64,000 bases of DNA from Torymus aiolomorphi (lineage: Eukaryota > Arthropoda > Insecta > Hymenoptera > Torymidae), in assembly GCA_036365515.1 (NCBI GenBank), contig CM070877.1, positions 120,472,321 to 120,536,320 on the forward strand, in the 5' to 3' direction. Shown in pieces: positions 36,219 through 47,061 of this stretch; the stretch's first letter is position 1, and each line of letters begins with the position of its first letter. A program made the position numbers and the translations under genes. A model generated the notes under the pieces. The model saw only the letters and a list, made by a program, of their open reading frames with translations, made no database searches and was not told the origin of the DNA.

Positions 36219-38258
36219 TCACTCCCAGTAGGTGCAGATGAGGTTGTAGAAGTAGCCCTTGAAGTAGTGATTGACATACTTGTGAACGCGGCAGGTGCCG
36301 AGGTTCCTATACACGAGGCACAGATGGTTGTTCTTGAAGGGAACGTGGGCGAGGGTAGTATCCAGCTCCTTCGCATCGATGTAGTCGATGCTCATGTCAT
36401 CTGGGATGTGATCTGTGTGGAACTGCATAATGACGTCAAGAGTGCCCGGCACCTGAGGCCGTGGCTCTTTTGGCTCCGGTGTCTCTGCCTCCTCGTCGTC
36501 AGCATCAGCGTCGGCCTCGGCTCCGACATCGTCCTCAGCTTCGTCCTCGTTCTCCTGCTCGGAGCAATCGAAGGAGCAGTCGAGCGGGTCGGACAAGTAG
36601 TCACCGATATCAGATACCTCGGAATCGGAGCGGTCTGAATCGAAGTTCCTTCTGGGCCTCGATGTGGGCGTCGCGTCGAGCTTGGAGGGAGACGACTGCT
36701 TCTGCGAGCTGCTACTGCTACCAGCTGTGGCTCTTACGGATTTGGGTGACTTGTCGGTTATCGTGTGGTTAGACGTGTTACCTTCATCATCGTCGTCTAG
36801 CCCGTCGTCACCCGTGCTACTGGGAGGAGTGTTGCAGCCGGCTTCTTCGCTTAAATTCTTGTTCCTCGAGTCGGATTCTTCATTGTAGTTGTTGCTCGGT
36901 AGCCTCGAGGTTTGCGAGGAAGTCGAACTCTCGCCAACTATCTCGGGATCTGATGTATCCGCGTTAGTCGAAGGCTTCTTTTCCGTGGCAATGGTGGTAG
37001 TAGTAGCAGTAGTATTTGTAATAACATCAGAAGTACTAGCATCACCAGTAGAACTTGCAGTATCATTAACAGTGGGAGCAGCAGCGGGAATGGGTCGTTC
37101 ATAGTTGAATTTATCACTCATCAATGTATAACAACCCTTTGACCATCTCTGCAGTTCTATAGTCATCTTTGGCTGCATATTTCTATCAGGTACTAGATCT
37201 AATTCTGTATACTCTTTCAGTAATTGGCATACTGTAAGCGACTTGAAAATTTTATAGAAATTACTCAGTGTTTCAGGTAAACTATCTTCTTCTGCTACTT
37301 CATAATTACGAATATCAGCTGGTCCAGCTTTTTTCCACCTTATATTCTCTGACTTTAATTCTTCAGAGAGTTTTTCATAAACATCTGCATTTAAAAAATT
37401 TGATAGAAATGCATATGAATCTTGTTCAACGTCTTCTTGAATTTCCTGAATAATTCCTGGGAACAGATAAACTTTTGATACCCATGCTTCTAAATCTACT
37501 TCATATGGTTCAGGTGAATAATAATTTATGACTGGCCTTGGCCTTTCAGGTCTCTCTGATTCTACAACAGGTCCATGAAACCAGCCATTGAGACTCCATC
37601 TAGATTTATCAGCTGACGATACTTCTGCTACCTGATGATACGAATTATTTACAACTTCAAAAAATACTATTGAATTATATTGAGGTATTAAAGATTTTAC
37701 AACATCTCTTGGCAATCCATTTTCATCCGTATCAAAGAGATCCAAAGCACCACCATCTTCCTCAGTCCAATTCTTTGACAGGTACAAAATAAAGGCAATT
37801 CTTCGATCAGCTAAATTATCATCATGGCAAAGAAGATAATCAGTATCTGAATAACAGGAACTCGACATAGATACTGTCTTATTTAATTCAATTTTTGTAT
37901 TTTTTTCCATCCAGGTAGCCATATCTGTTTGGAAAGTCCGATACAAGATCTTTAAATTCTCACTATCTACCTTTGCTAAGTCATTTGATTGTTCAAATTG
38001 GTATAGGTCAATGCTGTTCCTTCGACTCTTGACATCAAGTAACTCATTTTTTATTTCATCCATAAACTCCTCATTCTTGAGAAAATTTGTAATCCTGCAT
38101 ACACGAAATGGCTCTGCAATCACTTCTAATTCAGGAGTTTTAATTGGTGTCCTCTCATTCCAATGCTTACAAAAGATCTCTTGAAAATCTGATTCGAACA
38201 TGTGCTCGGAAATAATGGAATGTTTGAATTTCTTGGTCTCGGGCTCTCCTGCTTCCAT
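36219..38258 (-). CDS. OGFOD1: OGFOD1/Tpa1-type prolyl 3-hydroxylase (2-oxoglutarate, Fe(II) dependent), 679 aa
   Basis: A single open exon encodes the whole protein. Members of this family (human OGFOD1, yeast Tpa1, fly sudestada1) hydroxylate a proline of ribosomal protein uS12/RPS23 and affect translation accuracy and stress responses. The catalytic core is at about residues 120-235: H145-x-D147 in YLLCHDDNLADRR, the distal histidine H208 in NNSYHQVAEV, and R220 in SRWSLNGWFHG for 2-oxoglutarate. A second, non-catalytic half follows (about 250-380) and ends the protein from about 610, with LCLVYRNLGTCRVHKYVNHY and a terminal CTYWE. Between them, about residues 390-610 is low-complexity Ser/Thr-rich and then Asp/Glu-rich sequence, which makes the protein longer than human OGFOD1 (542 aa). 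The start has a good context (AAATCATGG). Being free of introns in the coding part is notable here. Confidence 0.95.
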   Translation of the reverse strand: MEAGEPETKKFKHSIISEHMFESDFQEIFCKHWNERTPIKTPELEVIAEPFRVCRITNFLKNEEFMDEIKNELLDVKSRRNSIDLYQFEQSNDLAKVDSENLKILYRTFQTDMATWMEKNTKIELNKTVSMSSSCYSDTDYLLCHDDNLADRRIAFILYLSKNWTEEDGGALDLFDTDENGLPRDVVKSLIPQYNSIVFFEVVNNSYHQVAEVSSADKSRWSLNGWFHGPVVESERPERPRPVINYYSPEPYEVDLEAWVSKVYLFPGIIQEIQEDVEQDSYAFLSNFLNADVYEKLSEELKSENIRWKKAGPADIRNYEVAEEDSLPETLSNFYKIFKSLTVCQLLKEYTELDLVPDRNMQPKMTIELQRWSKGCYTLMSDKFNYERPIPAAAPTVNDTASSTGDASTSDVITNTTATTTTIATEKKPSTNADTSDPEIVGESSTSSQTSRLPSNNYNEESDSRNKNLSEEAGCNTPPSSTGDDGLDDDDEGNTSNHTITDKSPKSVRATAGSSSSSQKQSSPSKLDATPTSRPRRNFDSDRSDSEVSDIGDYLSDPLDCSFDCSEQENEDEAEDDVGAEADADADDEEAETPEPKEPRPQVPGTLDVIMQFHTDHIPDDMSIDYIDAKELDTTLAHVPFKNNHLCLVYRNLGTCRVHKYVNHYFKGYFYNLICTYWE

Positions 38259-38360
38259 GATTTTTCTTTGAATCAGCTATCGATAGGATAAAAGCTACCT
38301 CTCTCCTAACTTTCAGTCACTAAATATATAATTCGTTGTATCACCCTGTCCTTTGGTTCT

Positions 38361-38530
38361 CTGGAATGAGAATATCTAGTCAGTTCTTCGAAGGCCGAAT
38401 GACTGTTGCCAATATCACATTAGGTTCATGGGCAATATCATGCATCAATGCCTTAAAATCTTATAATAAATTTTATTAATTTAAGTCAAATTAGGAAATT
38501 CGTCTCTCTCACTAATTCCAGTCTACTTAC
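38361..38530 (-). other. Probable 5' UTR intron of OGFOD1
   Basis: On the minus strand a GTAAGT donor begins at 38530, and a good acceptor with a pyrimidine-rich tract, ATTCTCATTCCAG, ends at 38361. The 170-base intron would place the first exon in the CpG-rich DNA to the right and leave about 100 bases of leader before the ATG at 38258. Confidence 0.45.
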
Positions 38531-38599
38531 AGTAACAAAAACAGTGCAGTCAGTCCTTTCGAAAGTGCAAATCTTCGTATTTAGCAAAAAAATCAAGTC

Positions 38600-39690
38600 C
38601 GTCTGCACTCGCTTTTTGAAGTTGCCGCCAGTGCCGAGGGTCCCGGAAACGTAGTAGCAGTAGACAATTTTTTCCGTGCATCCACTGTACAGAAACTTCA
38701 GCGGCGAAACTCTCGGCGTATTCAGCTAGGAAAAAATCTTAACCCCTTTTTTGTCCAAATTCGAGGCTAATAGGTAGCCTGGTTCCCATATATCTTAGTC
38801 CATGGGAGCCCGTGCGTGTCTCGCGGCCCACGTGGTCGGCTCGGCGCTCCGCTGCTGCTGTTCGCCTCGTGTTGTTCTTCTAGCCTGCAATACACACCGA
38901 CAAGTTTTACACTCTCGCTCCCACTCTTAACAACTGCACCCGCAATAAAAAGTCCAGGTTACCCTCGATAAAATGTAAACCTCGTGGAAGCACGGACTGA
39001 CCTGCTGCTGCTGCGCTGCACCTCGTGTCTCTGTGTGTTGTTTGAGATGGACGGCGGAGACCGGAGAGCGATAGCGAGAGAGCGCGAGCGTGCGAGAGAG
39101 ACGGAGAGATGTAAGGGGAGCCAATGTAAGAGAGAAAGAGAGGGAGTGATAGAGAGAGAAAGAGAGAAGGGGAAGCTCAGCCGTACCGGTGCTGCTCCAT
39201 CGTCGACGGTCCTCGCGTGTGCATACACACCGGCAGAGTGATACGGCCGCCGGCCGTGGAGCGGAGCGGAGCGCAGCGCGACAGCGACGGCGCAGCCCCG
39301 TATCTACCTACTGCTTGATGCGAAAACATCGATCGGCGGCCGGTGATTCGCTGCTGCCGCGCGGACAGGTCAGGCGTGTAGCTGAATTTCCGGGGGGGGT
39401 CTCGCGAGTCGCGTCGTATCGCGCGCCCACGTGCTCGCGCGTAAACACCGCATGTGCCTCGTGCGCACCTCCAAACTGCGAGCTTTTTCTTCTCTCCGTT
39501 CTTCTCCTTTGCAATGTCCTCTTTCTCCCTTATTTGCAGATCCAATACACGGAGAAATATCTCATTGTGTTCGATTGTTTTCGCTGCGATAAGCGTCTGA
39601 GTCAATTCCAAGGGGGAAATTACATCATGGTTTTCGCGTGAAGTTTCAGCCTGCCGCACCGGAAATTCTATATAGACGCGCTCTTGCGCG
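38600..39690. promoter_or_regulatory. CpG-rich promoter region upstream of OGFOD1
   Basis: A GC- and CpG-rich block lies upstream of OGFOD1 and includes a purine-rich GAGA stretch at about 39060-39175, of the kind found in insect promoters. It could serve the minus-strand gene alone or be bidirectional. Long open frames on both strands (for example 39177-39758) reflect base composition and are not reported as genes. Confidence 0.5.
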
Positions 39691-42048
39691 CGACCGCGTG
39701 TGTGCGAAACAATCGAGAACGTGCTGCGCTCTGCGCACGTGGTGTAAGTAATGACCATATGCGAGTGCGCGCGATGATCGTGTATAAAAACACACGCAGA
39801 AGCCGGAAAAATAACGCGCAGTTCCCGTTATCGAGGTATTCGGGAATGCGCGCAAGAAGTTTATGGATGTAGTTGGAGATGTGTGTACACTTAAGATTTC
39901 TGACGAGATTATTGGATTTGCTCGTATACTCATTGATTTCCTATAAGTAAATTGTGCTGAGTTGGAAGATGATGATAAAACCAATCTCTGCGAAGATTTC
40001 ATATCATATTAACAACGAAAGAGGTCGTATTTTGTATTGCCTTGCCAAAATAACCAGAATAAGATTCGATTTTTTCAAAAATACCTATATGTGAATTTTA
40101 CTTTTTGTAAATTAACACGTGGTTAGCGGAAAAATACCAGCGTCCTGTTTTATCACCAAGGAAAACTTCCCGATAAAATTATCCAGCCATTTGTAATTAA
40201 ATTACTTTATAGCCTGTTGACTCAATGTTTACGCAAGTAAATATTAAAAATTTTATTATAATAATAAATAGTTATTAATCTTTAAAGAAACGTAAACTTT
40301 TTCACAGATATTCAATATAAAAACTTTGTTACCCTGTAATCACATTGCTTTCATCACTTTGTTTAATTTTGTTAATATTAACCTTTGATATTTAACGTTT
40401 GTTCTCTTATATTCTAAAACTAATAAAATCACAAAGTACTTAAAATTACTGCGGACTTCATAGTAAAAGATTTTTATTCAGGTCATAAAAATTAAATCGG
40501 GTCATAAAGAAAGTATAATACCTACCTGTAGAGGCAATATATACCGCAAATAAGGAATCGAAAAAAAAATCCAAAATTTTTTCTTTTAATCGAGATTTAC
40601 AATAACGTGCTGATAACATGAATGACTGTCATACTAACTGAAGAAATTAAAAAAAATCTTGTTTATCAATTTTCACATCAAGAAATCAATTTCACAACTT
40701 AATATACCTTGCAAATGCGAATAAATTTTTTTTCGAATTTTCCTATAAATGAATCAATGTATTTTTTTTTATTTTCTTTAGTGTGGATTTGTATCTTAAC
40801 AAAACAAATATTTGACAATGAAATTCAAATAATTTATATCCACTGCTTTTAGAAAATTTGAATTTGTGTATTTCTAAAAATATAAGAATCAATTGATACT
40901 TATATTATTTGCAATGTCTGTGTTATATTCACGACCGAAAGAATTTCGGTATTAAAAATTACCATGCATGACAATCGGACTTATACTCAAGACAATTCAA
41001 GCAATATGATTTATGTAAGAGATTAATGAACCGTCACGACTATCAAATGATGATCTTAAAATATCTAAGGAAAATCAATCCTTTTATTAGAAGGCACCGA
41101 TGCACATAACGATTTAACCTTCGTCTCGTAATATTTTTTAATAATGATTAATGACTCATTCTCGTTTAGTTTAATGACTGTACGTACCCTTTTCATGCTT
41201 TAATTTTCAACAAGATTTTCTATACAAGACAAGAATAGTTTTTCTAAATTGTTCAACATAATGCATTTAAAGACAATTAATAAAGAAATTATTAAAATCT
41301 ACAGAATTATTATTACCATAGTTTAAATTGCATTAAAAATAAATGATGTTAAATGTATTTCACAAATGCGGGAAATGTGGTGTCCCGTAAATGGGAATCA
41401 TCCGCATGAGCTGCAAAGGATATGTTTTATAATAGTTATCTATGCGGGATATTCGTATTTCCCGCATACTATTAAAAATAAATAAAAAAAAAACATCATA
41501 ATAGATTTTTAATACTTGAACGGTATTTTACCGATATTTTGACCCCTTGAAAGGCCCATAATGGATACATTTTTCGCAAACTTATCTGCTGTTGCACAAA
41601 AACAACTCGAAAAAGAAAGAGTCATATAGTCAAGTTTCAGTTAATTGGAGTTCGTAGGTAATTCAAAGAAAAATAAATTTTTCGTGAAATGAAGTATCAA
41701 ATTAATAATATAGTTTTTCTTTTAACCGTTTTGTGTGAATATTCATGTTTAACACTTTTACGCCAACATGATCCATGTATGGGTCATGCAGGACTGAAGG
41801 AAGACAGTTTTCTTACAGTCCTGCATTCTTAAGTATACTGGGTCATGCGTATTTGAAACTAGATTATGTTTTCAAATAATAAATTGTATCATATGGTGTT
41901 TTTAAATTTTTGTAAATAACAACTTTTCAAAAAATTGTGCCACTCAGCGTTCGACTACGCAATTCAAATTTCAAAATATATTCATTCCCAATTTAATTTT
42001 GATTCTTTAATCACAGCATTTTACATCGTACTAAATTTTATTGAAATA
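39691..42048. other. Gene-free AT-rich stretch
   Basis: No coding frame or strong repeat was recognised between the promoter block and the palindrome at 42 kb. Near 41355-41465 there are GCGGGAAAT and CCCGCAT-type short motifs in both orientations, and near 41770-41850 ATGGGTCATGCAGGACTG is partly repeated. Confidence 0.45.
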
Positions 42049-42052
42049 TTAA

Positions 42053-42467
42053 GGGGGTCCGAAAGTCAATTAAAAATTCAAATTTCGCGCCACATTATAG
42101 CAGACGAAAAAATAAGTAATTTGCCTATAACAAATAGTAAAAACAATATTACGGAAAACCAGGACTGCATTGCCCTCCGTTACATTATTATCTATCATTT
42201 TACAAAGTTTGAAGTTTCTATATAAATATTTCGCTGAATGGCATTTGAATTACTTGATTTTGAGACATTATTCAAATGCCATTCAGCGAAATATTTATAT
42301 AGAAACTTCAAACTTTGTAAAATGATAGATAATAATGTAACGGAGGGCAATGCAGTCCTGGTTTTCCGTAATATTGTTTTTACTATTTGTTATAGGCAAA
42401 TTACTTATTTTTTCGTCTGCTATATTGTGGCGCGAAATTTGAATTTTTAATTGACTTTGGGACCCCC
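42053..42467. mobile_element. Near-perfect palindromic element flanked by TTAA
   Basis: The ends are TTAA|GGGGGTCC and GGACCCCC|TTAA (TTAA at 42049-42052 and 42068 onward on the right, 42468-42471). The two arms of about 190-200 bp match almost completely, closing on a short centre at about 42255. Both strands therefore show the same open frame, which is a mirror effect. TTAA duplication is the hallmark of piggyBac-type transposition. No transposase is present. Confidence 0.75.
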
Positions 42468-42485
42468 TTAAAAACACATGTACTT

Positions 42486-43190
42486 ACTAGGAGAAAGTCT
42501 GGGCTCCGAATCACGGAGTCGGTTCAAACTTTGGGATACGTTTTTCAATGTAGAAATACGAAGAAAGCCGCAATATTCGACTCTAACGCTCCAAAAACTG
42601 GTTCTAGACATTTTTAGCTTTATTTTGAAAAAGATTTTTATGAAAGCCTCTTCTTTAAACGGTAACCATTTAATCTTGGAAAGTCTTAGATAACATTTCA
42701 AAAAAAGAAAATTAAACTAGAGAAAACGAGCTTTCATTTATCTTTTTCAGAATTAAAAAATATAGATTCTTTCCAAATTTATGAAAGTTTAAATTTGTGC
42801 AATGAAAAATGCACTGTTAAACCCCGAAAATTCGCTGTTCGACATATTTCGGTGCATTTTTGTTGCTGAACTTTGAACTTCTATAACTTTGACAGAAATC
42901 AATATTTTTTAAAACTGAAAAAAGTAAATGAAAGCTTGTTTCCTCTGGTTTTATTTATCTCTTTTTAAAATGATATTTAAGACTTTCCAAGATAAAATGG
43001 TTACCATTTCAAAAAGAGGCTTTAATCGAGATTTTTTTTCAAAATAAAGCTAAAATATCCAGAATTAACTTGAGTTTCTTTTTGGAGCAGTAGAGTCTAA
43101 TATTACGGCTTTTTTCCTGTTTCTATATCCAAAAATATATCCCAAAGTTTGAGCCGAATCCGTGGTCCAGAGGCCTGGCCCTCTCCTATA
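42486..43190. mobile_element. Inverted-repeat element of about 700 bp
   Basis: The left arm has CTAGGAGAAAGTCTGGGCTC, then CACGGAGTCGGTTCAAAC and TTTGGGATA. The right arm carries the inverted series ending GGCCTGGCCCTCTCCTATAG. Matching continues inward (AAAACCGGTAACCATTT-type and its inverse GGTTACCATTTC) for about 280 bp per arm. It lies about 15 bp from the previous palindrome. No protein frame. Confidence 0.65.
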
Positions 43191-43338
43191 GTTTGAGAAA
43201 TAATGTGGCGTAATGACACGAGTTGAAGATCGAAAACAAAATTTAATGTCGTTTTAACACACGCAAGTATCACGAAAGTGTCTAGTCAGCTTATAATTAT
43301 GTGCGTGCCACTTGGAACGATCGCTGAGTACTTACTTA

Positions 43339-43610
43339 CACAGGCCCACATAAAAAAATATGTCCCAAGTCGGCGTGGAGGGCTGAATCCATATTTGAAG
43401 TGAAAATAGAGGGTTTCCCATGCTGATATTCTTTAAATACCATTTTATCATTAGGAAATACTGGAAACCAGAGAAAGGCTTACTCTAATGAGAATATCGG
43501 AAACGCCCTATTTGGACTTTAAATGGGGATTTAGCATCTCGAAATACGTAAGAAAACATGTTTTCCACACCGAGTTCACACATGCATGTATTCTTTTTTG
43601 TGGGCCCGTG
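43339..43610. mobile_element. MITE of 272 bp, ends CACAGGCCCACA, TTA duplication
   Basis: The left end CACAGGCCCACATAAAAAAA is inverted as TTTTTTGTGGGCCCGTG at the right end, and both are flanked by TTA (43336-43338 and 43611-43613). Inner blocks also pair imperfectly (GGCTGAATCCATATTTGAAG with GGACTTTAAATGGGGATTTAG). Confidence 0.75.
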
Positions 43611-44315
43611 TTATTCGCGTTTATTTAATAATTTTATTCAGTAGCGACAGTTTTTAATAAAAAAATTTCATTAACGCGCGATATGTGAAATGCTTTAATT
43701 TACCACGTGGCTTTTCTATAATAAAAATATACTTTATAAGGTGTAAACAATAATGTTCGTAACTCGAGTGTATAATTTGCACGCTCGTAAAACTCGGAGT
43801 GTAGAACTCGACTTTATGCTCTTGTTACGGAAAGTACCATTTTTTGTACAGTATTTTTCATCATAACACTTTCATGGACCATTGACTTATCATGTACACA
43901 CATTTGTCAGTAATTAACACGCCCAATATTGACCTGTAACACTGAGTCAATATCTCAACAAGTTTAAAAATAGCACGCTCTCTATACATATATAACCAAC
44001 GAAAGGAACCTATTGAAACTCTCACTCTCCCGTGCACTCGTGTGCACACGCATTATGTGCAGCGCATTATCTCCGAAACATCATCATTATCTCCCCGCGC
44101 GCACATATGCACCTTACGTCTCTGGTATAATCGCAGCTGAAGTGTGCGACACCGCGTTTAAAGGGTCGGCGTGCTCACAAAGCCGGATGATAATCGTCGC
44201 CCGACCCTGCACCGCATATATTTACACAATGCGTCTCTGCCCTATCTCTCTTCCCCATATAACACATAAGTATCATCGCCGTCGCTTCCCCCATATTGAA
44301 ATATGTTGACTTATG

Positions 44316-44508
44316 GGGCCTTCACAGAGCTCTGAGGAACAGATATAAAGAACAAGAATAATATGGGTTAGTATATCTATATATACGAGGAACAGCGAGA
44401 TACACAAGGAACAAGAGTCTTGTACCTTGCTGTTCTTCGTATATATAGATATATAACACATGTTATTCTTGTTCTTTTTCTCTGTTCCTTAGAGCTGTGT
44501 GAAGGCCC
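44316..44508. mobile_element. Foldback MITE of 193 bp, ends GGGCCTTCACA
   Basis: Two arms of about 92 bp pair over almost their whole length. The left arm runs GGGCCTTCACAGAGCTCTGA on to AAGAACAAGAATAA and TATCTATATATACGAGGAAC. The right arm is its inverse, ending AGAGCTGTGTGAAGGCCC. The short loop lies at about 44405-44415. It sits directly before the CpG-rich block at 44.5 kb. Confidence 0.8.
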
Positions 44509-44514
44509 ATACAC

Positions 44515-44990
44515 CCAGTAGTAGCCCCAGCAGGCAGCACCGGCCGAGGGAACAGACGGTGCAGAGTTCGCCGGTTCCTCGCGAGAGCGCGCTCAGCGTG
44601 CGTTTTACGCGCGCGCGCTCCTATTATCCAGTGCGCCACGGGCAATATGGCAGTCCAGGTTTGACAGATGCCGCCGCCGCAGCCGCAGTATAGTAGCAGC
44701 ACACGCGAGCGCGAGTCGGGCACACCCTGGACTCGAGAGACTGAGTCCACCCGCGCGCGCTACCTACTCTAAATTCCCCGTGAACTTTATAACTATTCTC
44801 ATCAAAAGCAGCATCTCGCGCGTGTCGTCGTCGTGTCTCTGTGTTGTCGTGCCTGTGTTTTCGCGGGTGTGTGCGCGCGCGCGCGCCCGTGCCGACTGCC
44901 GAAAGAGGAGTCGCTAACAACGCTCCGAAGGAGTAGAAGGACGCGCGAGTTAACAGCCGCTCCTGGACGACTGGGATAGAGAAAGAGCAC
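44515..44990 (+). promoter_or_regulatory. CpG-rich promoter and probable untranslated exon
   Basis: A GC-rich, CpG-rich block ends at a strong donor, AAAGAGCAC|GTGAGTACA, after base 44990. The next plus-strand acceptor leading to a well-placed ATG is 45765, so this is probably the first exon of that gene. The transcription start is not resolved. The foldback MITE at 44316-44508 forms its upstream border. Confidence 0.45.
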
Positions 44991-45764
44991 GTGAGTACAC
45001 GGCCGTGAAGCTAAAATATAGGGCTGACACCCATACGAGCACGCCAGATTATAACACTCATACCCATACGAGCACGCTACGTAGATATATATCTCTCACA
45101 CTGTATACATCTCTCACAGCACCATCTCGTTCCTCTCGGTCTATCTCTTTTTCTCTCTCTCTCCGGGAGCGCGCGCGCGCAAACTCTTATAACCTATATG
45201 CCCTGCCGAATCCGCAAGAAAGTGCCAAGGAGGTGACACTCTTTCGAACGCCAAAGATGACACGTTCACCTTTTCCGTCCGTCTCTCTCTCTCTCACGCT
45301 CACTTGAGTATATGTACATACGCAATTCGCGCGGCTGTGTGCGAGTGCGTGTACGTGTATTTTCTCGCTTTTAAGTCCTCGCCGTGGCTGCTGCTGCTGC
45401 TGGCCTCTTTTTCGAATTCGACTGCGCGGAATGCACGACGCGTTGCACTTCTTCTCCTTCTGCATCCTCGACTCCTCTGGAAGCGTGTGTTATCATCGAT
45501 TATTAAAAACCCGCTGATTGCACTGTTGTTGTTAAAGGCGCTCTCCTACGGCTATGTGTTATGTGAGCAATTTCGTGGCTATAATAAGCGTGGGCAGCTA
45601 TTAAAGGGCCTCTACATATGCTGTAAATAAATAAGTACGGCGGAGCTATCATGCCTCGCGCGCACGCGTATAAGTATAGGTACATGTAGGTGTAAACATC
45701 GATGGTTATACGCGATAATAGTCTCTCGTGTCTGGCCCTCGTAACTTCTCGCGTTTCTCCTCAG

Positions 45765-45858
45765 TTTGGAACACCTGCGACCGATATAGACTCGCGTCGA
45801 TCACCATGGATCAAACGCGCCATGTTTCCGGTCGTCTCTCCCCAGTCCCCGCACACAA
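45765..45858 (+). CDS. Probable first coding exon of an unidentified gene
   Basis: The exon follows the acceptor GCGTTTCTCCTCAG (ends 45764). ATG at 45806 has a good context (GATCACCATGG). It encodes 17 codons plus two bases, MDQTRHVSGRLSPVPAH, and stops at the donor ACAA|GTACGT. No in-frame stop occurs. It cannot continue the 26.7-32.7 kb gene, because the phase left by exon 4 meets a TAG here. The short peptide is too small to identify, and no later exon was found in the window. Confidence 0.35.
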
Positions 45859-46827
45859 GTACGTTTACCTTATATACCTATATATACATGCAGACACAGA
45901 CACACATGTATATCCGATCGCTAGGCAACCCCGCAACTTTCAAAATTACGCGGATCGAGCGACCGTGGTATATTAGGTAGCGAGCGAGAATATTGCGCAA
46001 GCGGATCGCCGACAAATCGCTCCGTCTCATGCGAGAGGGAGAGGCCTGGCCCGCGGTAATCGCCCGCTCCTCTTTGTGCTGCCATACGCGATATGAATAA
46101 TAAAAGAGTAAGACTCCGCTTTCCGCGAATCCCTTTGATTTCTCCTTCGTTTTCGTGTATATATATATGCTCTCCCGGCTGTTTCGGAACACGCAGCTTG
46201 CAGCGGCAGGACACGCTCTCTATCTCTCTCCCTCAGTCTCGGCCTTGAACGGGACTCTCGGGATGCGCGCGCGCGTGCTAGAGAAAGCCGCGCGCATTGT
46301 GTGCGTGTTTCCGCTCACGCTGCAGGTATCTGTGTGTTTGTGTGTACAGGTTTTCGGCGCTGTTTGCCTCGGTTAACCTACGGCGGGCCCTACATCGTGC
46401 GCGTGCCTGTGTTGGTATATAGTATGTGTGTCGGGATTAACTCGATCGGCCACAGTGCAGATCTTTTTCGGGGATTCCGACTTCTTGGCTCTATATACTT
46501 CTTCTTTTTGGGTTACTCTCGGTCGGATGCATGGGTTTTGAGTGAAGGACTGAGGAGCGGTCGGATCTCTTTGACAGCCGAGGAAGATTAAGACGGATTG
46601 GTGATTGAAATTGGGTGTGCTACTTAATTGGTAGCCTACTACGCGGTATTAATACCGTATTTGTGGATGTGAATCACATCGTTCGAAACTTTCCGAGATT
46701 ACTATTGATAGTCTATTCTCTACGCCCGTGACCATAATTTAGTAAACATATAGAGTATTTGAAATGATGCAGAGTCAAATACTTTTCCTATGAGGAAACT
46801 TATTCGAATGAAATTGATTCTATTAAA
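45859..46827 (+). other. Downstream intron-like stretch, CpG-rich to about 46.6 kb
   Basis: CpG-rich sequence continues with several long but featureless open frames on both strands. Nothing coding is supported. Confidence 0.35.
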
Positions 46828-47051
46828 TGGGTCTGAAGTTTGCAACGTTGGAGTGCAACGAAATAAAAAAAATACTTCATTTTACTTCACATTTATGCTA
46901 ATAATATTAATTTTGCGTGTAGATTTATAGTGTTTTATAGTATAAAATAACTTTAAAACAAAGGTTTAGATAAAATTTCCATTGTTTAATAACTTTAATC
47001 AATCGTAAAAAATTATTTCGTTGCATTCCAACGATGCAAACTTCAGACTCA
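46828..47051. mobile_element. MITE of 224 bp with a 10 bp target duplication
   Basis: The left end TGGGTCTGAAGTTTGCAACG is inverted as TGCAAACTTCAGACTCA at the right end. The inner GTTGGAGTGCAACGAAATAA also pairs with TTATTTCGTTGCATTCCAAC. The exact repeat TTCTATTAAA flanks both sides (46818-46827 and 47052-47061). Duplications of 8-11 bp are typical of Mutator-like (and similar) transposases. No protein. Confidence 0.85.
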
Positions 47052-47061
47052 TTCTATTAAA

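Noticed and set aside
39177..39758. Open frame of 193 codons on the minus strand upstream of OGFOD1
   Set aside because: It lies in the CpG-rich promoter region, with an equally long frame on the other strand and arginine/serine-rich low-quality sequence.
41935..42477. The same peptide encoded on both strands, suggesting a duplicated small gene
   Set aside because: It is a mirror effect of the TTAA-flanked palindrome; the frame has no recognisable domain.
45765..45858. This exon as a continuation of the gene at 26.7-32.7 kb
   Set aside because: The phase left by exon 4 (two bases) gives an in-frame TAG within the exon.
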